Source: an uncultured Pelagibacteraceae bacterium (GTDB taxonomy: Bacteria > Pseudomonadota > Alphaproteobacteria > Pelagibacterales > Pelagibacteraceae). From it: a stretch of DNA of 12,234 nucleotides. Below the pieces are notes generated by a model, which searched no databases, had not been told where the DNA came from, and saw only the letters and a program-made list of their open reading frames with translations. The position numbers and the translations under genes are program-made. The stretch covers positions 1-12,234 of the forward strand of contig CACLMO010000022.1 of the NCBI GenBank assembly GCA_902608065.1, written 5' to 3'. Positions 1 through 6,467 of the stretch are shown in pieces; within the stretch, counting starts at the first letter, position 1, and the number at the start of each line of letters is the position of its first letter.

Positions 1-1606
1 AAAAAACTCCACGTATCGCTAAGTAATTTGGTCCCTTAATTTCATTTATTTCACTAAAAACTATATTATAATTTTCTATTTTAGTTTCGTTATTAATTTT
101 CATTGTAATAATCTTTTCTTTTTGCCAAATACTCGAACCAGTTATGCCTAATATTAGTATGCCAATACCAAGATGAGCAATTATCATGCCCAAAGAATAA
201 TTTCTTAATTTTTTGATAATAATCATTAAATTATTGGAAATTATCCAGAAAGCTAAGATTATTCCCAAAACTCCAATCAAGTTATAAGATTGATATATTG
301 AGAAAATAAATACAGTCATTATTAATGTTATTAGAATGCTAGGTAATATTTCTTTAAAAATTTTTAATTTTTTTTCTTTACCCCAAGCCAAAATTGGTCC
401 AATTCCCATAACCAATATGGCTGGTATCATTATAGGTATAACTGTTGAATTATAATAGGGCTCTCCAACAGAAATTTTATTGTTAGTAAAAGCTTCAATT
501 AATAAAGGATAAATTGTACCTAAAAAAACAGTAGCACATATTATGACCATAAGAATATTATTTATAAGAATTGATCCTTCTTTACTAAAAAAAGTAAAAT
601 AGTTATTGTCAAAAAATTTTTTTGATTTTGATCCAAATAATATCAAAGAATAGCCACCTAATATGGCGGTGAATGCAAGAATATATGTTCCCCTGTAAGG
701 ATCCAAAGCAAAAGTGTGAACGCTTGTTAATATTCCAGATCTTACAAGAAAAGTTCCTACCACACTTAAAAGAAAAGCAAGTAAAGCTAATAACAAAACC
801 CAAGCTTGAAGTGATTTTCTTTTTTCAACAATAATAAGAGAGTGTAGTAAAGCAGTGCTTAGTAACCATGGCATAAAAGAAGCGTTTTCAACTGGATCCC
901 AAAACCACCAACCTCCCCAACCTAATTCGTAATATGCCCAAATAGATCCAATAGCAATTCCTATAGTTAAAAATGTCCATGAAATTAATACAAATGGTTT
1001 CATATAATTATACCAAGGAATCTTTTGATCCTTATTGAAAATTAATGTAGCAACGCTAATAGAAAATGTAGCTGATAAACCGACATACCCTATATAAAGC
1101 AAAGGTGGATGGATAGCTAACGCGGGATCTTGTAAAATTGGATTAAATCCTAGCCCATTTTCTTGAATTGGAAATATTCTCTCAAATGGATTAGACGTAA
1201 TAATTGTAAATAAAATAAAACCTATCATAATAAATGCCTGCACTTCTAAAGTTTTAGAAATAAATTCTGTATTTTTTTTATTATGTAATTTAAATATAAA
1301 ATAATTAAATATAGTTAAAACAAGTATCCATAATAACATTGAGCCTTCATGATTACCCCAAACACCAGAAATTTTGTACAGAAGAGGTTTTGTTGTGTGT
1401 GAATTTTGAAAAACGTTTAATACGCTAAAGTCTGAGATCGTGTGAGAATATATTAATAATAAAAAAGATGCTAATGAAAAAATTAATGTTCCAATAACAC
1501 AAGTTTTGATGAATTTTAAATTATTGTTCTTTCTAGAAAAAATAAATTGGAAAATAGAAAAAATTAAAGACAGCCAAAGTGCAAAATTTCCAAAAAAAGG
1601 AGCCAT
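1..1606 (-). CDS. ccmF: Cytochrome c haem lyase subunit CcmF (3' end beyond window)
   Basis: CcmF is the integral-membrane core of the System I (Ccm) cytochrome c maturation machinery. It reduces and attaches haem, delivered by CcmE, to apocytochrome c on the periplasmic side. I translated the minus strand from the ATG at 1606-1604: 535 codons stay open to the left edge. The family is usually about 630-660 residues, so roughly the last 100 are missing. The tryptophan-rich WWD haem-handling motif (WGGWWFWDPVENAS) lies at residues 230-243. The four histidines expected of the family are present: H166 (AIHPP), H255 (LLHS), H297 (SVHTF) and H478 (AHLG), matching E. coli H173, H261, H303 and H491 from memory. 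Many hydrophobic segments alternate with short loops. An in-frame TAA sits two codons upstream, which fixes the start; no clear Shine-Dalgarno is seen. The usual upstream partner ccmE is absent: the preceding gene on this strand is a purine-type permease. Confidence 0.95.
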   Translation of the reverse strand, partial: MAPFFGNFALWLSLIFSIFQFIFSRKNNNLKFIKTCVIGTLIFSLASFLLLIYSHTISDFSVLNVFQNSHTTKPLLYKISGVWGNHEGSMLLWILVLTIFNYFIFKLHNKKNTEFISKTLEVQAFIMIGFILFTIITSNPFERIFPIQENGLGFNPILQDPALAIHPPLLYIGYVGLSATFSISVATLIFNKDQKIPWYNYMKPFVLISWTFLTIGIAIGSIWAYYELGWGGWWFWDPVENASFMPWLLSTALLHSLIIVEKRKSLQAWVLLLALLAFLLSVVGTFLVRSGILTSVHTFALDPYRGTYILAFTAILGGYSLILFGSKSKKFFDNNYFTFFSKEGSILINNILMVIICATVFLGTIYPLLIEAFTNNKISVGEPYYNSTVIPIMIPAILVMGIGPILAWGKEKKLKIFKEILPSILITLIMTVFIFSIYQSYNLIGVLGIILAFWIISNNLMIIIKKLRNYSLGMIIAHLGIGILILGITGSSIWQKEKIITMKINNETKIENYNIVFSEINEIKGPNYLAIRGVF

Positions 1607-1634
1607 AAATTAATTAATAATACTACTTTTTCAA

Positions 1635-1670
1635 AGTTATAAGAACCAACTAACCGTCACACTTATAACT
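1635..1670. repeat. 9-bp perfect inverted repeat between permease and ccmF
   Basis: AGTTATAAG at 1635-1643 is matched exactly by its reverse complement CTTATAACT at 1662-1670, with an 18-nt spacer. It lies in the 79-bp gap between the permease stop and the ccmF start. On the minus strand, the direction of both genes, no U-tract follows, so it does not look like a standard intrinsic terminator. It could be a weak stem in the ccmF leader, an RNA processing site, or chance in AT-rich DNA. Confidence 0.35.
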
Positions 1671-1685
1671 GGTAATTTTTAGGTA

Positions 1686-3008
1686 CTATTTTTTTGGCAA
1701 TGTAGCGTTTAAAATAAACGCTAATAATCCAGCAGGAATTAAGCCAGTTGTTAATAATAATTTTAATTTAATTCCAAAATCAGGTATGTGTGCAACAAAT
1801 TCAGGAAAAGCATACAATCCTATTCCAAAAGAAAGCGATAAAGCTAATATTAAAATATTTCTTTGGTTCATTTCTGATTTTGAAATCAATTTAATTCCCG
1901 CTCCAGCAATTAATCCGAACATGATAATGGCTGCTCCACCAATTACTGAATCTGGCATTGCAGCGATAACTCCACCCAATTTTGGAAATAAACCTAATAA
2001 AATTAAAATAACACCCGCAACTGTTCCTACATGTCTGCTAATTACTCCTGTGAAAGCAACGAGGCCGGCATTTTGTGAATAAGAAGTATTAGGCATGGCA
2101 TTAAAAATTGATGCAAAAGCTGTTCCTACCCCATCAGCCATTATACCGCCGGACAGTTCCTTATCAGTAGCTTCTCTATTTGCGCCACCCATTGTAGTAG
2201 CGCTAATGTCTCCAATAGTTTCAATTGTTGTTACGATTGACATGAACAGCATTAATATGACAGCACCCCAAACAAAATCTATTCCGTATTGGAATGGCAT
2301 AGGAAGTGCAAACCATCCAGCTGCTGCTATTTTCTCAAATCTTACTTCTCCTAGTAAAGTTGCCATTATAAACCCAGCTATTATTCCAAGTAAAATTGAA
2401 GCAGCAGATATCATTCCTTTACCTTTTAGATTACATAAGAGAGCAGTTATTAAAACTGTTCCAGCTATAAGTAAGTGTTCCCAATTTGCAAAAATTTCTG
2501 GTTTATTGTTCATTAACCATACTCCGCCGCCAGCATATTTAAATCCAACCTTAAGAAGACTGATTCCAATCATTAACACAACGATTCCTGTCACTAACGG
2601 AGGAAACATATGTCGAATTGGTTTTAACATTTTACCGATCCATATTTGGAAAATTCCCCCTATAAAAGCTGCTGTGAATATTGCTCCCAAGCCAAAAGCT
2701 TTAAAGGGCAACATTATTGGAATAAAAGCAAAGCTTGTTCCTTGAATAATTGGCAGTCTTGAACCAACTTTTCCATAACCTACAGTTTGTATGATTGTTG
2801 CTACTCCAGCTGCAAATAATGCCATCTGAATTAAAAAAATTTTTTCTGCAGTTGTTACTCCAAAGACACCTGCAACAATTAATGGGACAGTAATGTTACC
2901 AGCAAACATAGCAAACACGTGCTGGATACCTAAAGGTATAGATTGATTTAGTGGTAGCTTTTTATTTGCACCACTACCTCCTCCAGATTTTCTTCGTGAT
3001 CTTGCCAT
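1686..3008 (-). CDS. NCS2-family xanthine/uracil-type permease
   Basis: This is a 440-residue inner-membrane nucleobase:cation symporter of the NCS2 (nucleobase-ascorbate transporter) family, predicted to import a purine such as xanthine or urate, or uracil, by proton symport. Family landmarks: the QH pair in the first helix (Q29-H30, in GIQHVFAMFAG); QGTSFAF at 89-95; the helix-8 acidic residue E263 with D267 (TTIETIGDISATT); an ADG motif at 291-293; and the helix-10 signature QNAGLVAFTG at 312-321. That last motif fits the family pattern Q-N-x-G-x4-T-G of bacterial xanthine permeases better than the E-N-x-G-x4-T-R of UraA, so xanthine or a related purine is favoured, but substrate cannot be fixed by eye. 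The N-terminus is basic and Gly/Ser-rich (residues 3-18). A GAGAGGGA ribosome binding site lies just upstream of the ATG at 3008. It is not obviously linked to either neighbour. Confidence 0.9.
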   Translation of the reverse strand: MARSRRKSGGGSGANKKLPLNQSIPLGIQHVFAMFAGNITVPLIVAGVFGVTTAEKIFLIQMALFAAGVATIIQTVGYGKVGSRLPIIQGTSFAFIPIMLPFKAFGLGAIFTAAFIGGIFQIWIGKMLKPIRHMFPPLVTGIVVLMIGISLLKVGFKYAGGGVWLMNNKPEIFANWEHLLIAGTVLITALLCNLKGKGMISAASILLGIIAGFIMATLLGEVRFEKIAAAGWFALPMPFQYGIDFVWGAVILMLFMSIVTTIETIGDISATTMGGANREATDKELSGGIMADGVGTAFASIFNAMPNTSYSQNAGLVAFTGVISRHVGTVAGVILILLGLFPKLGGVIAAMPDSVIGGAAIIMFGLIAGAGIKLISKSEMNQRNILILALSLSFGIGLYAFPEFVAHIPDFGIKLKLLLTTGLIPAGLLAFILNATLPKK

Positions 3009-3044
3009 TAAATCCCTCTCAGTTGCAAAACCCTATTAAAATAA

Positions 3045-3058
3045 TTGATCAAGGTCAA
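3045..3058. promoter_or_regulatory. FNR/Anr-like half-symmetric box upstream of permease
   Basis: On the minus strand the 14-mer reads TTGACCTTGATCAA, which matches the FNR/Anr pattern TTGAT-N4-ATCAA at nine of ten defined positions. It lies 37-50 bp upstream of the permease start. It could be a binding site for a Crp/Fnr-family regulator. A chance match is also plausible in such AT-rich sequence, and no clear -10 element was placed next to it. Confidence 0.3.
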
Positions 3059-3130
3059 ACACTGTTTTGTGTCATTTTTAGCCTTTAAATCACTCTCTAT
3101 ATATGTGCAGTGTATGAACATTTACTAATT

Positions 3131-3170
3131 AAATAAAAAAAAATCCCAGCGATTTTCATCGCTGGGATTT
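3131..3170 (-). terminator. Rho-independent terminator of the binding-protein gene
   Basis: A 13-bp perfect stem (AAATCCCAGCGAT at 3141-3153 with ATCGCTGGGATTT at 3158-3170) closes a 4-nt loop. On the minus strand it is followed by TTTTTTATTT (3140 down to 3131), giving a classic intrinsic terminator 14 bp after the stop of the gene that ends at 3184. It separates that gene's transcript from the permease downstream on the same strand. On the plus strand the following sequence lacks a T-run, so minus-strand function is preferred. Confidence 0.93.
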
Positions 3171-3183
3171 ATAAAATTATATT

Positions 3184-4365
3184 TTATCTTTGTTTTTTAG
3201 TCTTAAATTTACCACCTTTAATTTCTTTTTCTAAGAAATTACCAACGTGTTCTCCAACGTCTGTAAATACAACACCAGTTGCTCCTTCGTAATCAACTCC
3301 TTTACCATCAGCTAAAAGTTTCAAAGCTTTTCCAAGTTGTCCAGGATAAATTTTTGTTCCTGGGCCATTAGCTACAGCCATTACGTTTTTAGCAATTGAA
3401 GCACGATCAGCAGAACCACCAGCTTGCATTGCAAGCACGATTAAAGCCGCCGCATCATAAGATTCTCCAGTATATGGACCAGAAGGATCAATTCCAGCTG
3501 CTCCAGCAACTTTTGCAAATACTCCAGCACCTTTACCCGTAGAACCTGGTAAAGAACCAAAAGATTTATTTAAGCTTTTACCAAAAGCATCTGTAAGAGA
3601 ATCACCAATCATACCGTCTGATAATATAAATGTATCAAAGGCACCAGAATCTAAAGATCCTTGAATAATTCCTTTACCACCTTGGTCAAGGTATCCGATA
3701 ACAGCCACTGCATCTCCACCAGCTGATGCTAGAGTAGAAACTTCAGCGCTATAATCGGCTTTACCATCTTCGTGAGCAGCTGTAGTTGTAACTTTGATAC
3801 CATGAGCTTTAACTGCTGCAGAATAAACATCAGCTAAACCTTTACCATAGTCATTGTTAGTGTACGTAACTGCTACACTTTTAATTCCTCTGTCTTTAGT
3901 TATATCAGCAAGTATTTGTCCTCCACGCGCATCCGATGGTGCCGTACGAAAGAATAAACCTTTATCATCCAAAGTTGTTAAACCTGGCGACGTTGCTGAA
4001 GGAGATATCATTACTACACCATTAGGAACCGCAACATTAGTTGCTATCGCTCCAGTTACTCCAGAACAATCTGCTCCCATGATAGCAGCAACACCTTGAG
4101 AAACTAAGCCTTCGGCCGCAGTTGTTGCAGCGGCTGAGTCAACACAAGTTGAGTCTGCTCTTACTGGTGTAATTTTTTCTCCACCTAGCAAAGAACCTGA
4201 GTCAGAAGCTTCTTTAAAAGCTAATTCTGCTGACGCTGCCATTGCAGGAGTTAGAGATTCAATAGGACCAGTAAATCCTAAAATGATACCCATTTTAATT
4301 TCTGCAAATGTGCTAGTTGTCAAAAGTGACAAAGACATAATTGCAGCAATAAATAGTTTTTTCAT
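3184..4365 (-). CDS. Branched-chain amino acid-type ABC transporter periplasmic binding protein
   Basis: The product is a 393-residue periplasmic binding protein of the LivJ/LivK type (type I fold, Leu/Ile/Val-binding family). It would capture an amino acid or related solute and pass it to a LivHMGF-type permease. A Sec signal peptide spans residues 1-21 (KK, hydrophobic core, cleavage after TFA). The mature protein opens with KMGIILGFTGP, typical of the family. C74 and C100 probably form the N-domain disulfide known in LivJ. The ligand-region pattern SPSATSPGLT (121-130), followed by FFRTAPSDARGG (138-149), is typical. The C-terminus is Lys-rich. AAGAGGG at 4371-4377 (minus strand) precedes the ATG by 5 nt. 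No permease or ATPase genes of the Liv type are in the window, so it appears as an orphan between a permease of another family and the divergent creatinase operon. True ligand unknown. Confidence 0.92.
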   Translation of the reverse strand: MKKLFIAAIMSLSLLTTSTFAEIKMGIILGFTGPIESLTPAMAASAELAFKEASDSGSLLGGEKITPVRADSTCVDSAAATTAAEGLVSQGVAAIMGADCSGVTGAIATNVAVPNGVVMISPSATSPGLTTLDDKGLFFRTAPSDARGGQILADITKDRGIKSVAVTYTNNDYGKGLADVYSAAVKAHGIKVTTTAAHEDGKADYSAEVSTLASAGGDAVAVIGYLDQGGKGIIQGSLDSGAFDTFILSDGMIGDSLTDAFGKSLNKSFGSLPGSTGKGAGVFAKVAGAAGIDPSGPYTGESYDAAALIVLAMQAGGSADRASIAKNVMAVANGPGTKIYPGQLGKALKLLADGKGVDYEGATGVVFTDVGEHVGNFLEKEIKGGKFKTKKQR

Positions 4366-4395
4366 ATTTTCCCTCTTAATAATATTATTAAATTG

Positions 4396-4415
4396 TTGAC
4401 AGTATTTACTGTTAA
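4396..4415. promoter_or_regulatory. 20-bp palindromic operator-like site in divergent region
   Basis: The arms TTGACAGTA (4396-4404) and TACTGTTAA (4407-4415) are inverted copies with one mismatch around a 2-bp centre. The site sits 31 bp upstream of the binding-protein start, overlapping its proposed -10, and about 90 bp upstream of the creatinase start. Size and symmetry fit a dimeric repressor or activator site. The regulator is not in the window and cannot be named. Confidence 0.5.
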
Positions 4416-4429
4416 GAGTTGTTTTTCAA
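4401..4429 (-). promoter_or_regulatory. Candidate sigma70 promoter for binding-protein gene
   Basis: On the minus strand, TTGAAA (4429-4424) is followed after 17 nt by AATACT (4406-4401). These match the -35 and -10 consensus at five and four of six positions. The -10 lies inside the 20-bp palindrome at 4396-4415, so a protein bound there would probably block initiation. The 135-bp divergent gap must also hold the plus-strand promoter for the creatinase operon. The best -10 candidate seen for that is TATGCT at 4461-4466, but no good -35 accompanies it. Confidence 0.4.
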
Positions 4430-4506
4430 TGGGAAAATTTCTTTTATTTACCTAACTGATTATGCTAGTTTTTTGATATTTACCTTTATTTGTTTAGGAA
4501 ATGATA

Positions 4507-5712
4507 ATGAAAAGATCAAATTTTTTTCAATTTACAAACGGCCCCAAGGTTCCCTTACCATTTAGTGATAGGGAATATGAAAATCGCCTCAAAGACTTAA
4601 AAAAAATTATAAGCGAAAATAATCTCGATGCCGTAATTTTAACTTCTATGCAAAATGTTGCTTATTATTCTGGTTTTTTATATTGCTCATTCGGAAGACC
4701 ATACGCATGTATAGTTACAGAAAAAAGAAGCATAGTTGTTTCAGCAAATATTGATGCTGGTCAACCAAATCGTAGATGTTATGGTGAAAATATTATTTAC
4801 ACAGATTGGGAAAGAAATAATTATTTAAAAGTTATTGTTTCACTAGTTAAAAAAGCAAAAAAAGTCGGCATAGAAAAAGACCACTTAACTATGGAGCGTT
4901 ATAAAAATTTAAAAGATGCACTCGATGATCCAGAAATGATTGACATATCACCGTTCACAATGCAGCAGAGAATGATTAAGTCAGAAGAAGAGATTCTTTT
5001 AATAAAAAGTGGTGCAAAAATCGCTGATATAGGAGGAGATGCTATCGTTAAAGAAATCAAAGTTGGGGCTTCAGAAATCGATATTGCGATGGTTGGAAGA
5101 GATGCAATGGAAAAAGCAATAGCAAAAGCACATCCCGATTCAGAGATTAGAGATACTTGGGTGTGGTTTCAATCAGGCATCAACACTGACGGTGCCCACA
5201 ATCCTCTTACAACAAGAAAACTTAAACGAGGAGATATACTTTCATTAAATACTTTCCCTATGATCTCAGGATATTATACTGCGCTTGAAAGAACACTTTT
5301 TGTTGAAGAAGTTGATGATGCTTCAATGAAAGCTTGGGAAGCAAACATTAAAGTTCATCGCCAAGGTCTTAATCTTATTAAACCTGGTGTTAAATGTTCT
5401 AAGATAACAGCAGAATTAAATAATTTATTTTCAGAATTAGGATATCTTAATCGTCGTACTTTTGGCTACGGACATTCATTTGGTGTTCTAAGCCATTATT
5501 ATGGTAGAGAAGGTAGACTAGAGCTTCGCGAAGACATAGAAACAGTTTTAAAACCAAATATGGTTGTTTCAATGGAACCAATGATTATGATTCCCGAGGG
5601 CGAACCTGGAGCTGGCGGTTATCGCGAACATGATATACTTGTTGTTAAAGAAAATGGCGCAGAAGATATTACAAAATTTCCTTTTGGCCCTGAACATAAC
5701 GTAATAAAATAA
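4507..5712 (+). CDS. Creatinase (creatine amidinohydrolase)
   Basis: Creatinase (EC 3.5.3.3) hydrolyses creatine to sarcosine and urea in the cytoplasm. It has a metal-free pita-bread fold (M24 superfamily). The 401-residue product matches Pseudomonas creatinase (about 403 residues) along its whole length as I recall that sequence, with long shared blocks such as FLYCSFGRPYA, SGINTDGAHNP, GYYTALERTLF and FGYGHSFG. Numbered from this start, the creatine-site residues are all present: F62 and R64, catalytic H231, E261, R334, E357 and H375. The reactive C297 is also present. An ATG at 4501 would add two residues, but AGGAA at 4496-4500 abuts it and sits 6 nt before 4507, so 4507 is preferred. 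It is the first gene of the plus-strand cluster, 4 bp before the EutA-like gene. DddP, a related M24 DMSP lyase, is a poorer fit because of the creatinase-specific active site. Confidence 0.93.
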   Translation: MKRSNFFQFTNGPKVPLPFSDREYENRLKDLKKIISENNLDAVILTSMQNVAYYSGFLYCSFGRPYACIVTEKRSIVVSANIDAGQPNRRCYGENIIYTDWERNNYLKVIVSLVKKAKKVGIEKDHLTMERYKNLKDALDDPEMIDISPFTMQQRMIKSEEEILLIKSGAKIADIGGDAIVKEIKVGASEIDIAMVGRDAMEKAIAKAHPDSEIRDTWVWFQSGINTDGAHNPLTTRKLKRGDILSLNTFPMISGYYTALERTLFVEEVDDASMKAWEANIKVHRQGLNLIKPGVKCSKITAELNNLFSELGYLNRRTFGYGHSFGVLSHYYGREGRLELREDIETVLKPNMVVSMEPMIMIPEGEPGAGGYREHDILVVKENGAEDITKFPFGPEHNVIK

Positions 5713-5716
5713 TTTA

Positions 5717-6466
5717 ATGTCAATAAAATCAAAATACATAGCACCAAAATTTAAAAAAAAAACCAATCCAAAAGTGGGGCTGCTTGCGCTTTCTACAGAT
5801 CTTACAATAGAAAGTGATTTTCAATCTATTTTTCAAAAATTACCTTTAGATTTATTTGTTAACCGTATCCACAACGAAAATCCTTTAACTAAAGAAAATC
5901 TTTTAAAAATGTATGATCAAATAGAGTTAGTTACAGAAAAAATTTTACCTGGCCAAAAGATAAATACAATCGCTTATGGATGTACATCTGGAACAATAGC
6001 TATAGGAGAAGATAAAGTTAAAGAAAAAGTTCAATTAGCTAAACCAGAAAGTTATGTAACAACACCAATTACTTCTGCCATTAAAGCTTTTAAAAAAATG
6101 AATGCAAAAAAGATTGCTCTATTTACTCCATATCCAGAATCTGTAAACAAAACCATTTTGGAATATTTTGATAAAAAAAAAGTAAATATTACATCGTTTA
6201 GTACTTTTAATATAGATTTAGATGAAGATATAGCAAGTGTAGATCAAAAATATCTATTAGAAACTTTGCTAAAGCTGGATATAAATGATGCTGATACAGT
6301 TTTTATATCTTGCACAGCACTTCCAACATTAGAAATTATTGAAGAAGTTGAAAAAAAAATAAATAAAATTGTTCTTTCTAGCAATCAAACCTTGATTTGG
6401 GATACATTGAGATCTGTTGGATACAAATCTTCAGTAGAAGGATATGGAAAACTTCTAAGAAATTAA
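5717..6466 (+). CDS. EutA-like protein, Asp/Glu racemase / maleate isomerase family
   Basis: This is a 249-residue cytoplasmic protein of the Asp/Glu/hydantoin racemase superfamily. The overall pattern resembles EutA of ectoine-utilisation operons and maleate cis-trans isomerases: an opening VGLLALSTDLTIESDF block (20-35), a first catalytic-type cysteine C89 in YGCTSGT, a central VTTPITSAIKAF (114-125) and IALFTPYPE (133-141), and a second cysteine C199 in FISCTALPT. Two cysteines on opposite halves normally act as the acid/base pair in cofactor-independent racemases and isomerases. EutA's own reaction is not well established to my knowledge, so the substrate is left open; hydantoin racemase or arylmalonate-decarboxylase-like activity are alternatives. 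It starts 4 bp after the creatinase stop without an obvious Shine-Dalgarno, suggesting translational coupling, and ends 1 bp before the next gene. A run of ten A residues (5753-5762) lies near its 5' end. Confidence 0.75.
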   Translation: MSIKSKYIAPKFKKKTNPKVGLLALSTDLTIESDFQSIFQKLPLDLFVNRIHNENPLTKENLLKMYDQIELVTEKILPGQKINTIAYGCTSGTIAIGEDKVKEKVQLAKPESYVTTPITSAIKAFKKMNAKKIALFTPYPESVNKTILEYFDKKKVNITSFSTFNIDLDEDIASVDQKYLLETLLKLDINDADTVFISCTALPTLEIIEEVEKKINKIVLSSNQTLIWDTLRSVGYKSSVEGYGKLLRN

Positions 6467-6467
6467 A

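Noticed and set aside
609..803. Plus-strand open frame of 64 codons opposite ccmF
   Set aside because: It lies wholly inside ccmF on the other strand, with Cys/Phe-rich nonsense composition and no ribosome binding site.
2095..2745. 216-codon plus-strand open frame opposite the permease
   Set aside because: It is antisense to the well-supported NCS2 permease, has low-complexity Pro/Ile-rich composition with no family pattern, and reflects the permease's codon bias.
4439..4466. Plus-strand promoter for creatinase with TATGCT at 4461-4466
   Set aside because: The -10 is passable but no acceptable -35 lies 16-18 nt upstream, so it is not listed as a separate feature.
4507..5712. DddP-type DMSP lyase
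   Set aside because: DddP is an M24 relative common in marine bacteria, but this protein keeps the creatinase-specific residues and long creatinase blocks across its whole length.
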